Positions 11,093-23,714 are shown, numbered from the stretch's first letter. The stretch is DNA of 64,000 nt from Jaapia argillacea MUCL 33604 (GCA_000697665.1 KL197711.1:859142-923141), one strand, 5' to 3'. Numbers and translations: made by a program. Notes: generated by a model not told the origin, from the letters alone.

Positions 11093-12415
11093 CGTGATTT
11101 CTTATGACTATGTGGACACTTGAGTGGGCTCGAGGGTGATACTTGTTGGCGATGGAGAACCATTCCTCAACAACCCCCGGTTTTTGTAGAGTAGAAAGCT
11201 CTGTTCAGAGCGGCGAGCAGAAACGGTTTTGCGCTCATATCCAGAGGACCCGTCGGAGTGTCCGTTCATCTCCCAGAGCAAAAGGCGGATAACCAGAATG
11301 GCCGGCCAGAGCAGGTAATGTTGGATGGTTGGACATCATCAGATGGTCGCCCGATGGATCCTGGAATGGAGGGGGATGAAGTTGAAGTTGAATCGATATG
11401 AGTCCCAAAGCCCATCGGGATCAGTCTGATGACTGGGACAGAGTTCACGCCCTACGCGATATGTGGGTTTAACATTTAAGATACCACACCAATGGATACG
11501 TTGGGCGAATGTAGCTACTCACCGAGCGCCTTGAATCACAGGCCTGAGGGAGGCACAAAGAGGACACGGATCACGATGATTATCAGATAGTTTACAATGA
11601 ACGGGAACATTTGCTCCATTGGACACAACTACACCTTTGTGAGGAAGCTGCATCGGCGGAGCGAACAATCCTGAATGCGTAGTATCAAGTTCAACGAGCG
11701 AGGAAATCGCACAAAGCGTCGCATTCTCTTCGGGATGTCGCTCATTTGGCCGCAGAGTATTGGTGAGTAGATCGGGGCGCCCATCCAGCTAACATAAAGG
11801 GCACATAGCGCGCTCGCATTGCTCAATCCTGAGGATGGGACGCAAAGCAAATTCCATCCCGAAGCAATTTCAAACTGCAGAGCAGCCCGATCCACGAAGC
11901 CTGGGGGTCCCTGTGGGGGACACAGCCAGGGGACACAGCCATTTCTTGATCCGCATAGCTCGTGATAGGCATACCATGACGCAAAGCAACGGAACGATCT
12001 TGCGAAAGCTGAGTAGGTTTGCCATGGGTTATTGGATGTTACCAATCCAGATGATATGAGCTAGTGGGCGTAGCGGAGGGTGACGGAAGTAGCGGATATG
12101 TTCGTCGCTGCTTCTGGTCCCTTCCTCTGCGAGATTTAGGCTGGAGCGCCGGGTACAGCAGCCTATGAATAGACGAAAAGTGCTGAGGCCTGAGGCCTGA
12201 GGGGGGACGGAGAGAAGTGCTGTCATTGTGTCACCATGTCACATGTCTACTTACCCACCACTGGACAACTTGGACGTGCTTGGACTTGGCGAAACCAGTC
12301 ACTGCGATTACAATCGACGCCCGCAGCCCATCACTTCGCATCCAGCGCAGTCGTTCATAGCAATATAAATTCCACTAATCATTTCGACCGATCTCGTTAA
12401 GCCATCCCCTCCGAA
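11093..12415. other. Gene-poor stretch upstream of the F-box gene
   Basis: About 1.3 kb with no gene I can support. A 138-codon minus-strand frame (11629-12045) lacks an ATG at its start and matches nothing I know. Small tandem repeats occur: GGGGACACAGCCAG twice near 11917-11942, and CTGAGGC nearly three times near 12183-12202. Confidence 0.5.
12364..12370 (+). promoter_or_regulatory. TATA-like box of F-box gene
   Basis: TATAAAT, 46 bases before the ATG at 12416. Position and sequence fit a core promoter with a very short leader. Confidence 0.5.
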
Positions 12416-13613
12416 ATGCAACAGTTACCCCTCGAATTGGTCTACAGCATCTTTGAGCTCGTATACTATGGCCACCAATACCGTGTCGACTATTTTACAC
12501 TTTCGTCCTGCTGCTTGGTGTGTAAACCATGGACTCCATATGCCCAACGCCTCCTCCTTCGCGATATTCACCTAGACTTGTCAACCGATCAATCATCCCT
12601 TCCAGCATGGTCCATCTCCAGCGATGCTGCCAAACTTCTGTTATCAGGGAGCAGCAATTTAGGCACACACGTTCGAGTGTTATCTGTCACTTTGAAGACT
12701 GCGTCCACAGATGTCGAATCATTGGCATCCATCATGTCATCGTGCCCAAAGCTTTACGAGCTTGCATTCCACTCGGCAGCAATGTATGCCTTCAGTGATG
12801 ATGATATGGCAGCTTTGGAAGCTGTGGTGAAAGGGGGCGTTCGGATACGTTCCTTGATCGTCATGGGTTTTGGGGTGCAGTCTCCTGCCATTTACCAACT
12901 CATTTCACTATGGCCTTCGATCCAATTCCTGAGGATCGGATCCGAGTTCGTTGCATCACCCCCTCCATATCCATCTAACCTCGCGCTATACGAACTCGCC
13001 CTGCATCGTCTCCCATCACCCGAGATCGTCACTTGGCTGCTTGCCTCCTCGAAGGACACCCTCCGTATTTTCGATTGTCGCGACATTCTCAGTCATGGAC
13101 TGACGTCTATCCTCTCCCCTTACGCTCCCTCCCTCCGTTCCGTCCGCCTATTACGCTACAGCGAACAAACCGCCAACTTCCTGAGCCTGTGTATAAACTT
13201 GGAGGAGTTCGCGGTATATCACATCCCCCTCGTCACTGGGTTCAAGAATTTGCCACAGTCGATCGAGCACTTTGTCTTCTTAAACCCGACATGGAGTGGG
13301 AGCCACACGCTACAGCCCGTTATAGCCGCAGTGAAGAGTCTCCAGAAATTGCATACCGTGACCTGTGATGAGGATAGCGCTTCACATCGTCACTTTCCCG
13401 AGCTGGTGGCGGAGTGCGAAGGAAGGGGTATTGGGCTGAAGTCTGATGCCTTGCCTCTCTGGAGGGTGAGTCATCAACTCTCCGTCTCTACTTGCCATTT
13501 CACTAACGCGAAATGCGACCTTGAAACAGTACGACGACGCAGTGATGGTGAACAAGTTCCCCCGAGGGAGATCGGTGGCAAATTGGGTCCTGATGGAAGA
13601 TGCCTTGGAGTAA
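12416..13613 (+). CDS. F-box protein, hydrophobic leucine-rich body
   Basis: Two exons, 12416-13465 and 13530-13613, encode 377 residues. The F-box is at the very N-terminus: LPLELVYSIFELVYY followed by LSSCCLVCKPWTPYAQRLL. Such a motif binds Skp1 and places the protein in an SCF ubiquitin ligase; the rest would choose the substrate. The body has irregular leucine-rich stretches (LYELALHRLPSPEIVTWLL, SLRSVRLLRYSEQ, NLEEFAVYHI) typical of the large, fast-evolving F-box families of Agaricomycetes. The 3' splice is supported because the joined exon reads YDDAVMVNKFPRGRSVANW before a stop. Substrate unknown. Confidence 0.85.
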
Positions 13614-13695
13614 ATACACTCGTCCCTTGTGGGGTGGTTCGGTGCGAGATGGTAGTGAATCTGCTCTCGGTTGTAGAAATGTAGATATGACCTCA

Positions 13696-14073
13696 TTACC
13701 GCCGTTTTGCCATCTGCATGGTCAAGTTATCGATATACATTTGTAAAGTCGCATTGCCTGATGTGAGCTTTTCAATATCTTCCTGCACTGCCTTTGCTTT
13801 GGACAACAAGACTACCGAGGAGAGGGCGGAACAGGTCAGGGTTGTTGGTAGGACCTCCGTTACAGGAATCTTGCCCACCTCGAAGATCTTCTTGAGCTGA
13901 CACGATATCCCTGCAGGCGTTGGTTGTGAGAATCATCATGAAGGCAACGGAAACAAGAATGAAGCATACTTGATCACTTTCTCCTTCCGAATAGCATTGC
14001 TCACTATGTCTCCTGCAGGTGGGGCGACCGGCGCACCCCAAGCAGGGACGTCGTCGAATGGCACAAATGACAT
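13696..14073 (-). CDS. SCOC/UNC-69-like short coiled-coil protein
   Basis: Three exons on the minus strand give about 78 residues: MSFVPFDDVPAWGAPVAP, then AIRKEKVIKDIVSAQEDLRAK across two introns, then AVQEDIEKLTSGNATLQMYIDNLTMQ. The tail matches the SCOC family pattern (ENxxLxxYIxNLM) within a heptad coiled coil. SCOC binds the Golgi GTPase Arl1 and takes part in membrane traffic and autophagy in animals; the fungal role is less clear. The promoter (14074-14208) is shared with RPN13. The match rests on the final 40 residues. Confidence 0.7.
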
Positions 14074-14208
14074 GGATCGTGGTGGTGGTCAAGGAATGCT
14101 GGTGTAGTTCAAAAACATAGAGATCCCAGCAACCCAACAACCTAACAAAACACCCGAAACAGAACGCGCGTCCCAGTCGCGTCGACATCCCATTCTTTCC
14201 ACCTCCTC

Positions 14209-15357
14209 ATGGCCGACCAACCTACAACAGTACTCGGCTTCAAAGCAGGTCGCTCGCTCCGTCGTGAGGGAACCAACCAGGTTGTCGCAAGTCCGACAAA
14301 AGGAGCAGTCCTTGTGCAAAGAGGAGAAGATGAACTTTTGCATTTCATTTGGAAGAACAGGACTACGAATGTTGTGGAAGAGGTGAGTTCTGTGTCGATC
14401 TCCGTCTTATCTTTCATGTTCTCTGACATTGGAGAATTGCGTAGGATTTGATTCTGTTTCCTTCGGATGCTACGTTTGTCAAAGTCCCTCAGGCTCCTGG
14501 TGGCAGGACTTACGTCCTCAAGTTCGCTTCTTCCAACCAGAGACACTTTGTGAGCATTCCCAAAACATCAGTATTAGCCCTCGTTGTGACACTCCTATTT
14601 AGTTCTGGATGCAGGTATTTACGATACATCCTTCACTTTGAAGTCACTGGTAAATCGTCATCACGCAGGATGCGTCCTCTGCGAGAGACGAAGAATTCGT
14701 CAGGAATCTCAACTTGGTCCTAGCTGATTCTGATATAGTCCCCATCTGGGACACTGCTCCACAAGTTGGAACCTCACAGCCGCAAGCATCTACTTCTGCC
14801 CAACCATCATCGTAAGTCTCCTAACTGCGATCGTCGGTGAGATTCATAGTAAATCTTCACTTCTATTTCAGCTCTACAGCCGCGGGTGCGGCTGGTACCC
14901 CCGAACAGATGGCCCAACTTAGGAATATCATGTCTCAAATGGCTGCAAACGCTGCACCCCCACCGCCTGGTACGCCCCTCTAACAGTTCCGCCTCGTTAT
15001 CCTTTCTTACCTCAATCCAATCTAACAACAGAGTTATCCCTGACTGACATCCTCACCCCAAGCAACCTCACCCCTCTCTTCGTCTCCCATCCCGAATTAA
15101 TACCCTCCCTCTTCCCCCACCTCCCCCCAGACCTACCCACGCCTCCCTCAGCTGAAGTCCTACAAAGTATCATTGGCTCACCACAATTCCGCGCTGCAGT
15201 CAGGAATTTCGATCAAGCGTTACGAACTGGGTTATTGGGAGGTTTAGTGAGAGGTTTGGGTTTACCTGAGGAAGCTGGTACTGGGGTTGAAGCGTTCTTG
15301 AGAGCTGTGCAGGAACAGGCTGGAAGAGAGGGTGGTGATAGCATGGAGACGGATTAA
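14209..15357 (+). CDS. RPN13: 26S proteasome ubiquitin receptor Rpn13 (ADRM1)
   Basis: Exons 14209-14382, 14445-14549, 14603-14614, 14669-14811, 14872-14969 and 15032-15357 give 285 residues. The N-terminal Pru domain is clear: FKAGRSLRREGTNQVVASP, GAVLVQRGEDELLHFIWKNR, LFPSDATFVKVPQAPGGRTY, VLKFASSNQRHFFWMQ, then DEEFVRNLNLVL. This domain binds ubiquitin and the proteasome subunit Rpn2. A Ser/Ala-rich linker leads to a C-terminal DEUBAD domain (LTDILTPSNLTPLFVSHPEL to LGGLVRGLGLPE), which recruits and activates the deubiquitinase UCH37. FWMQ is encoded by a separate exon of only 12 bases. Confidence 0.95.
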
Positions 15358-15553
15358 TTCGCGTTGGGCTTGGCCATGCTATTTGTAGGCCTCCGTGCAC
15401 TGAATGATACTTGATACCAAAGGTTCTCGTGTCTCGATGTGAAACATATCCGTGTATTTGTCGTTATACAACGCTATCAGCCATAAACATACATTGAAAT
15501 ACAGAGTGTCCATCTTTTGTACCTTTCGACCTCGTTTGGGTCACCTTCGCGTC

Positions 15554-16696
15554 TCAGTGGCTTCGTCCAGCCAGCCACTGCATGACAATGTCTCTATAAG
15601 ACCGATGAGCTACTCCCGACACGACAACGACGAAGAGACGTACAAGTTGTGTTGACTTTTCATGGAACACTGTAGCTGAGTTAACCCCTGGCGGCTACTG
15701 GGTATGGAGAGTACTCACGGAATAACACTGAATGACAAGACCTTGAGCAACGATGGGGAGAAGTGTGAAAGGGAAACTCACTGATATGGGTCTTCCTTGG
15801 AGTTTATCCAGTTGTCTGTGTTGAAGTGAGCGGAGACACGGTTTAGATCGACGAGGAGATTCGTACAATGCTTTGATCAATTCGTTTACAGACGCATGTC
15901 CCTCCAGATCGTTCTTGTTACCAAGCTGGCAGTAGTTAAAACACATCAGGGATAGTGCCTTTCGACTCCAAGCAGAAAACGTACCACTAGTAATGGTACG
16001 CCGACCAAAGAAGGCTGGGAAAGGAGATTTTGGAGTTCAAATCTGGCGGTTTCGAACTTGTCCGTCTACGATGCAGGGTCAGAACTGCGCACATATAAAG
16101 TGCTCGATGGTACGAACATCATGAGAGTCCACGACAAAGCTATGGATACTCGTGGTCAGGGAAAGCACCGATAGCGTGAGTTGACGTCACTCACATTATT
16201 GCGTCGACCCCGCTGCAGTACCTTTCCCATAACGACCGATATCGAGGCTGCCCTTCAGTCCAACGGTGCCTCGGCTGATGAGATCGCAGATGGAATTGTT
16301 CGTGTCAACTTACCAGCGACATCCCAAATCTTAAGTGTGACGTTTCCTTTCCTCACTTTACGGAAATTGAACGCCACGGTTGGAACCACTTCCTCGCTCC
16401 ACTGCGACAGATCAACTAACGGTGAGACAGTACAATCTGGAAGCAACTCACCTGTCCTGAGCCTATCACATTGACAAACGAGGTCTTCCCAGAAGCCTTT
16501 TACGCGACAATATCAGTCGACGCGGGAATTTAGAGGCAGTGGAGCGAAACTGACTTGAAGTCCAACGACTGATATCTCTGCATGTTTTGAGAAAAAAAGT
16601 CTGGATGAACCAGGTTCAGCAAGCGCGGAATCACAGCCCAAATATAATGACGAACCCGCTGAACCAGTGGAATAACGAGGAGAAGAAGGAGACCAT
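15554..16696 (-). CDS. ARL8-type small GTPase
   Basis: About nine short exons. In order: [19 protein letters not shown] (amphipathic start, no N-myristoylation glycine, as in ARL8), [18 protein letters not shown] (P-loop GLQASGKT), [12 protein letters not shown] (switch 1 Thr), [20 protein letters not shown] (switch 2, WDxAGQ), [50 protein letters not shown] (NKND guanine specificity), and [20 protein letters not shown] before TGA. ARL8 links lysosomes or vacuole-related organelles to kinesin and tethering complexes. All GTP-binding motifs are intact. The small promoter gap to PET127 (16697-16864) is shared. Confidence 0.88.
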
Positions 16697-16864
16697 GATT
16701 GTGGTCGCAGAGTGGGTCGAATTGACAGACGGTCCGGAGAGAAGACCAAATTCCATTTGCGGTTATTGATCGACAGCTTCAGCTGACTAAGCAGAAATTT
16801 CTGACCTCCAAAAGTTGTGCAAAAGTCAAACGTTTAGGACTCGGTTGACTTGAACTCTGGTCTG

Positions 16865-19800
16865 ATGCATGTACTGAAGCATGCACGACCGCATCTTTCC
16901 TCTGGCTTGCGCGCTGCACCACGCCTTAGAAGTCCACTCAGCCAACTTGCCCTAGAACTACAGCCTACCTCGTCTGCTCAGGACGAACAACCTCAGGCGG
17001 AAGCCACACAGCCCCAGGCATTGCACGCGTTGCAGTTGCAGCGCTTCCTTGGCAGCCCTGATGTTCACTCTGCTGCGCCCCCGGAGGCAAGCAACCCCGC
17101 TCCGGAGCAGACGGGTTCGCCTCCTCACTCCAGCATAGAGGTTCCCCTCGAGGCCACGCATGAAGATGCCCGAGATCTCAAAGCGAGGTCTGAGGAACTT
17201 TGGCGTCGACTCTTCGCATCATCCTCTGAACAGTCATCCGAAGCACAGGCAGATGTTGCCGAACAAAAGCGAGATTCTTCACCCACCCCGACGCCACAAG
17301 GGACGAAGCAGGGCAAGAAAAAGAAGAAGAATGACCCATGCCCGACGCCACGAGAGACGAAGCAGGAAAAGCAGGCAAAGAGAAAGCAAAAGAACGAGAA
17401 ACAGAAGGCGAGGAAGAGGGCGGCAAACTCGGGTGGGGAATACGATTCAGTGATAGCCGCATCTGTCAGTGCGACAGCTCGAGGGTCGCGCAACTCGGGA
17501 CGCGTAGTAGAAACACTACGGGACGCGATACTTTCTGCTCCTGACAGTGGGAGCGGTAAAGACCGGTTGGTATCATCTCGCCGGGTCAGCCACAGATTCA
17601 CGTGGCCTTCAAATAGCGAAACGCCTCTTCACAGAGCAGCCTCACAAAGCTCATCCCGTCCTCCGCAAGGGTGGACAGGAACAGAATGGAAAGAGGACTG
17701 GGGAACCGATAGTCAGTGATTTGTGAACTTCCCCTCGTGTCCGTTTTGACTTGTTCCGTCAGACCTTGCTCCACCTGCTACGACGGATGGAGCCGAAACT
17801 TCTCAGGAACCTGGCTTGCCTCACATTAAAAAGTTGAATCCACCGCATCGTCCAATCCCGTACACTCGGCGTGTCGAGGGTTTGCTCGAACACACAACTC
17901 GAAAATCCGTCCTGGAAGGTAAATTCCCTTCAGGAGGTTTCCTCATCACCGATCCTTACGCATCACCGTTCCAGATGTCGATTCTCCTTCTGAACACCGT
18001 GAAATTGCCAGGTTAGATCATGGTCTCGATAGAGTATTGTTCAAGTGAGTACCTCAACTCGCTCATCTTCATCCTACTCACGCGATCAATCTCAACCTCA
18101 GCCCTGGCGTTCACTGGCTCCAAGACCCACGTTCCCAGGTTTATAATTATTCTCCATGGCTACAGAAAATTCCAAACGTGAGCGAATTTGCTTTCGAGCG
18201 AATTGTTGGATTCATCAAGAGTTCCGAGGATACTGTATGCTCCGTCCCCCATTGGAGTGGTCTATCTTCTCACTACGGTTAATACAGGATTTGTACACCT
18301 TGGCAAAGCGAGAAAATCGAACTTTCGTCGGATCCACTTCGTCGCTGACTGGTTTAATGAGCCATATTTATTTCTTAATTTCTGGTGATCGCGACGTCGA
18401 TCTTTCCTCCCTCAGCCGAAATTTTGCCCTTGAGGTAACTCCCTTTTACTTACAAGCCTCTTACCCGGCCTTACACTGCACATTAGCCCTCCAGCTTCAC
18501 CCCCGGTCAGCGGATGCCTGTTTCCGTTAGGCTGAACTATAAGGATGGCGTGTATGCATTCGACTCTACATCTGACGTCCCTGGTGCAAGCGAGAAAAAT
18601 ATTCTTACATGGCTGGTGAGTTGTCCGGATATCTCCAGTGAATAATCGTCGACCCTAATTTGAATCTTGGCAGGGTACTATGCTTGAGAAGTTCCTCACA
18701 ACGTCTCCTGAGGAGTTTACAAAGCTTCTGCGCTCTACGCCAGCTACGGAAGTAGACTCAGATCCACGGAGAGAGGCCTATCGTTATGCCAAGGTACAAT
18801 TTTAGTCTCCCATTGGTTTGATTGAACCATATTAACCTCCCTTATAATTAGTCCCCAAATTTTATCATGCGATCACAGCTTGATTGTGTGGATCCTCGTC
18901 TGCCTGGCACTGGAGTTTTCGACCTAAAGACGCGTTCCGCAATTTCCATTCGTATGGACACGTTAAACTACGAGGTTTGTTGTATCTCTCGACTACCATT
19001 TTACTCGGTGAGCTCATCCGGGGACAACAGGAAAGCTCTGGATATATGATCAAGTCACTTCAAGGCCCGATGGAGAGTTTTGAGAAGGAATATTATGACT
19101 TGATCCGTTCTGCATTCCTCAAATATAGGTATGTGGCAGACGTTTATCTGATGATTACACGTTGATTTAACGATCATACAGTTTCCAGGCCCGTATAGGG
19201 AATATGGATGGGATCTTGATTGCGTACCACAATACAGCACGTATCTTCGGGTTCCAATATGTTCCATTAGCGGAAATGGACGAGCGGTTATTCGGTGGCG
19301 AAGGTAGAGGAGACCGCGTTTTCGATAAATGTGTTTCTTTATTGGAGGTCTTGGCCTCCGAGATCATCCAGTGCTTCCCTGGTCAGGTAAGTCCTTGCCG
19401 GTATCTAACCCCTTTATTTTCTCTGATAACCATTGTTATGCAGTCTGTGCAGTGTATGGCCGAGACTCGTGAGGGGAAAGGTGTGATGAATGTGTTTGTT
19501 GAACCTGTCGAGTGGAACGAAGAGGAGCAGGGCCCTCGACCAATCATTCAGTTGGATCTCACCTCCACGAGCTACCTGGACAATCAAGAAGTCAGAGGAC
19601 CTCGCGCAGTTTCAGCTCTCGAGTTACCTTGTGAGTTCATTTACGGTCCAAAACTTTGTATCATTGTTTGACCGGTTTATAGGGTCGATACACTGGTCAA
19701 TATCCCGATCGGCTAAGTATGAAGACGAGATCCGTCAGAATCACATCGCAGCTCGCGAGCGACAATTCCGAGCTTGGGCTCTCCCTACTGGAGTCACCAT

Positions 19801-20464
19801 CGAAGAGATGGAGGAGCGTTGGAAACAAATGAACTTTGGGGGCAAGAAGCCAGAAGAAATTATCGAGGCCGTCAATGACTTTGATCCCACTCGGTTCAGG
19901 GATCCTACTGCGTTGGTGGAGGGCCTGCGACGCCTTTCCAGGGAGGGAAGACGACATTTGGCTGAGATGGAGGGTATTGAGGACGAAATCACTTCTGACG
20001 ACCCAGACAGCTCACTGGTGGTTGATGAGTCTCAGAGCCTGAGCCTGAGCCTTGACGTGGACCCCAGCTCGGTGCTGTCTGCTCCCTGCCAAGACGGCCA
20101 AGCCTTCGATAACTATGTTGAAGGTCATTTGCCCGAGTTTCACCCAGCGGCAGAGGGCGAGTTTTCAGGGGATGGCGATATCTTGACGGCCGCCCAATTC
20201 CAAGAAACGCCTCTTACTACTCGACCTCCAGCAACATCCGAGAGCCCAGACGCACTTGAAGATTTAGTCCCCCCCACGAACGATTTTGCTTCACCTCAAT
20301 CCAGCGACTCGTCGCGGACGGATTCCATATCGCAGACCATAGATCCTACAGATGCGCGTGCGATGATGGATCACTCTGATACACGACTGGATTCTGATGT
20401 GGCGGTGCGCTCCTCACCTTCTCTCTCGACAACCGTTGATGTAGAAGTCGGTCTTTATCATTAG
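16865..20464 (+). CDS. PET127: Mitochondrial mRNA-processing protein Pet127
   Basis: The first ATG in frame is 16865; it opens a basic, acid-free presequence (MHVLKHARPHLSSGLRAA) that fits mitochondrial import. A Lys/Arg-rich low-complexity stretch follows (about 17300-17430). The Pet127 core spans about 17830-19960: PYTRRVEGLLEHTTRKSVLEG, HGLDRVLF, PGVHWLQDPRSQVYNYSPW, FVGSTSSLTGLMSHIYFLIS, MRSQLDCVDPRLPGTGVFDL, KTRSAISIRMD, FEKEYYDLIRSAFLKYSFQA, RIGNMDGILIAYHNTARIFG. Pet127 works on the matrix side of the inner membrane in 5' processing and stability of mitochondrial RNAs; the core resembles PD-(D/E)XK nucleases. A Ser/Asp-rich tail ends at TAG 20462-20464, but the same frame stays open for 66 more codons. 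Confidence 0.9.
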
Positions 20465-20935
20465 ACCAATACCTCATCATTGGCCGCGTCTTCCCCGTCA
20501 CCCATTCCCACGACATCGCAATCGAGTGCCTTATCACCAGATCCTCTACCTTCACAAGAACGAGACATGACGTTCACTGAGCAGGCCCCTCACATTGACT
20601 CTCCCCCGTTACCTTCGCATCGAGATATTGCCGAGAGTTCCGTAGATGAACCAAAACGACCGTAGACGGCCACGACCTGTACGCGGCGACGTCGTCCTAC
20701 CTCACATCACAGGCACCCCCGCCGACCACACGCCCTCCTCAGTCACATTCACAATGTAGCATTATATCGAGCATCACCTACTTAACTCTACCTTGGGGAT
20801 CACCTCCGTAATTCAAAAATATTAAGGATATACGAGCATCTCTGAGAACACACACATTCCAGAGAACCACCTCAGCCGAACTCGGGAATGTCTTGATCAA
20901 CTTGCAAGTCATTATTAATTATCAAGAAATCGTCA
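20465..20935. other. 3' region between convergent PET127 and USP-domain genes
   Basis: After the PET127 stop the same frame continues open to a TAG at 20663-20665 with Ser/Pro/Glu-rich coding-like composition (SPSPIPTTSQSSALSPDPLP). The remaining bases look like 3' untranslated DNA of the two convergent genes. Confidence 0.5.
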
Positions 20936-23086
20936 TCAGCCAGCGACCTTGCGTCCAGCAAGTGTGTCCCCTTCAACTTCGGTGTCGCCGTCATCATCCG
21001 CCTCTTCATTTCTGTGCTCCATTGCTTCGTCACGTCGGGGATCATTCGATCTCTCTACTTCTTGGCGCATGGCCTGAACGTCGTTGTCAACCTTAGCGGC
21101 GACTCTGTCAATGCCAGCCTCTGCCAGGGAGACGCGTGCTCTGTGAGGAGCCAGATGGGCTGATCGCCTCGGCGGTCGCTTAAGCCTGCGGCGAGCCACC
21201 TATAAAAGAAGGTGAATAAGAAGGGAATGTCTCTCATCCAGAGCTTGACGCACCATCACAGGAACTGCACATTTCTAAGAAACGTGTTAATATCTAGGTG
21301 AAGAACACAATGGACCAGTAGCACCTGAATGAGATAATGAGACGTGGATCCCAGCAAGATTCTGGGAACGAGGCGTCAGGCTGATCACAATGATCAATGG
21401 ACGAGATACACACCCCTTCAGTTGACCCAAACCCCGAGAGCCAACTATAACCATGCTAGGTTCGAAGTAATCGACAATATCTAGTGAAGAGGATGTCAAG
21501 TTGGTTAGAAGAGCGAACGACTGGGAAGCGTCGATAGACTTGCCCAAGAGCATATGACGATGATTTTTGGCATGCCAAGCAGCACATGAGACGGTGACAT
21601 TCAGTCGCGTGCGCTGCAGGAGGCTGGTAGCTTGGCGAACGAGAATGTATGCAAGGGCTTGGCGCTGTAAGAATCGAGTAAGCGGCTGCACATGCCCCGA
21701 AACTGTTGGTATACCTCTTGTTGATTTCGGAGTTTCATAGCGCGATCAATGGAATTCACCACAGGAGGGTCCACTGAGAATTAAAAGATGAATATCCGAG
21801 TGATGGCAACTGATTTACAAGGCAGACCTTTGCTCTCGTTCTCAACAACAGTGATGATCAACCTGGGTCGTAAACATCAGCAAGGTGCGGGTTGGGGGCA
21901 GCGACTTTGAAACCCACATTTCATCACCATCTCGAAGAACAGTGCCGATGCCCCACTCAACGGCATAACGACTTTCCTCGCTCAAGTCACTGGCAACAAT
22001 ATACCGACGGCTTCGTCGCCCGTTCTCCTCCAAAGCATGCTCTGGGTCACCATGGGTGATTGTGATGGTACACCTGTCTCTTTGGAAGACAGGGCGAGAT
22101 GTCGACGATGGGAGAGGATCGTGGTGCTTCGTAGATTTCTTGCGGCGAACTCGTGAGTTCAAGGTAGAAGGGAAATAGGGTTCCTGGGGCACGATGACAT
22201 TGACACCTTCACCCAGTGGATCAGCGATTTCGTCTGCATCCGTCCTTTCGGCGGGTATCAACGCATTTCGCACGGTATTGCTCTCGGTCACATTATCAAA
22301 GTGGTCGCTGTCGCTCATTGACTGTTCAGAGTCATTGTCGTTCTCCGTCTCCGACCCAGAATCATCATCAGATTCGGGAGATCCGACAAATGCATTGCGA
22401 GGACGAACAGCTCTGTTGGTGGATTCGGCGTCGGACTCGACGTCGGATTGAGCCAGGGCTCCAACGGCTGGGGAGTGGTCGCGAGCATTTCGGCGGAAAC
22501 GGAATGGTGATTGGCTGCGCGTACGAGCATCGGCACCATCTCCAAGGTCTTCACGGAAGGCGGAAAATGATGCAGATCTAGCCTTCTCCTTCTCCTTTCC
22601 CTTTTCCTTCGACAACGACCGCCCACGCTCCTCGTCCTTGGTACTCGTTCTTGATAAGGACAACGACGACAGACCGCCCATCATGGAGCTGAGGGACATC
22701 CTGCCGAAGGAACCTGAGTTCGACCCATTCTTTGCTGAATCCAATACTTTCGTCGTCTGAGGATTATTTGAGTTGGTGCGTTCGAGAGTGGGTTCTGGGT
22801 CTGTCTGCGAGGTTTGTCGTGTTAGCATATTCGAACTCGACCAACGCTTCGAAATCAAAGGTTTGGATTGGACGGGCGTGGATGGCCTGGAAGACGCAGG
22901 AGAGGATAAGGCAGAGGACGACAGGTTCACAGGGCTTTGGTTGAAGAAAAGTTCCTCGCCTTCAGGCGTAGCAGGGGGTATGGTCGTCTCCTTCACCTCC
23001 TTCCCCGAACTACCACCTGATCCAGAGAGAGATTTCCAACTCAACCTGCGAGAGTAGGCCGGTCTTTCCTTGCCCTGGTCCGACAT
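20936..23086 (-). CDS. Universal stress protein (UspA) domain protein with long disordered N-terminus
   Basis: The ATG at 23086 opens MSDQGKERPAYSRRLSWKSL. The first 300 or so residues are Ser/Arg-rich and then strongly acidic (SPESDDDSGSETENDNDSE), with likely phosphorylation sites such as RRLSWKSLS. The Usp fold begins near 22010: RRYIVASDLSEESRYAVEWG, IGTVLRDGDEM, then LIITVVENESK, LLQRTRLNVTVSCAAWHAKN, and VIVGSRGLGQLKGILLGS near 21445, which fits the GxRGxGxxxxxxxGS nucleotide loop. SVPVMVARRRLKRPP follows, then an acidic tail ending LAGRKVAG. Filamentous fungi carry several such fusions of an unstructured arm to one Usp domain; roles are mostly untested. Joins between 21250 and 21900 are approximate. 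Confidence 0.85.
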
Positions 23087-23211
23087 GACGAAGACGAAGA
23101 GAAAGAAGATGCAGAACTAAAGAGAGAATGGTTTATGCACGTGTGGCGCTCACCTCCGTCGCTGTGTTTGCTTTTCCGGCAAGAGCCTGCAACCAACGAT
23201 GAATATACAAA

Positions 23212-23492
23212 TTAGTCTCCCCTCGCGTGCTCGACTGCGTCGTTATTACGACCGTGCGAGAAAGCGCTGGTCGAAGAACGGGCAGTGCTAGATAAACGAG
23301 GACCTACAAAGTCCGTCCCTTCCTCGTTGATCTGAGTTTTCTTCTGTTTCCGTAACAATCACCGGTGAGAAAGCAGGCGCCCTCGGTGATGGTGAATGAA
23401 TTTACCTGAAATTCGTCCGTCAAAGTTAGATTTGGTATATCAGAGAGACGAAACCGGTGTGTATCCTGGTCAGTAGTCTTTTCTGAATCCAT
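23212..23492 (-). CDS. Possible small protein gene, unrecognised
   Basis: An ATG at 23492 opens MDSEKTTDQDTHRFRLSDIP. An intron (donor GTAAATTC, acceptor ending GGAAACAG) would join FQ to KKTQINEEGTDFVGPRL, then SSTARSSTSAFSHGRNND before a stop at 23212-23214. The protein would be about 70 residues, polar, without membrane segments. It sits just upstream of the USP-domain gene on the same strand, so it could instead be a 5' exon or a leader frame of that gene. I recognise no family. Confidence 0.35.
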
Positions 23493-23714
23493 TGTGTTGT
23501 GCCGATTGGGGGGAGATATCAGGAGATGCCCCTCGTGCCTCTGCCAAGCCACCAAATGGCGCTGCGCTGACAAAGAAAAACGTGGACAGAGGCGCGATCG
23601 AACCCGAATGAACTTAAATTATTGGGTCCGTTAATGCTAAGCAATTGCTAAGTCCATTGAACGATTGACGAAAGTTCCTACGGGTCGCGAGAGAACTCTA
23701 CAATTGCTCGCTGA

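Noticed and set aside
11629-12045. 138-codon minus-strand open frame upstream of the F-box gene.
   Set aside because: It begins with TTG rather than ATG, shows no family motif, and has no supporting splice pattern.
17125-17601. Long minus-strand frames opposite PET127.
   Set aside because: These are mirror frames of the Lys/Arg/Glu-rich coding exon. The plus-strand protein is clearly Pet127.
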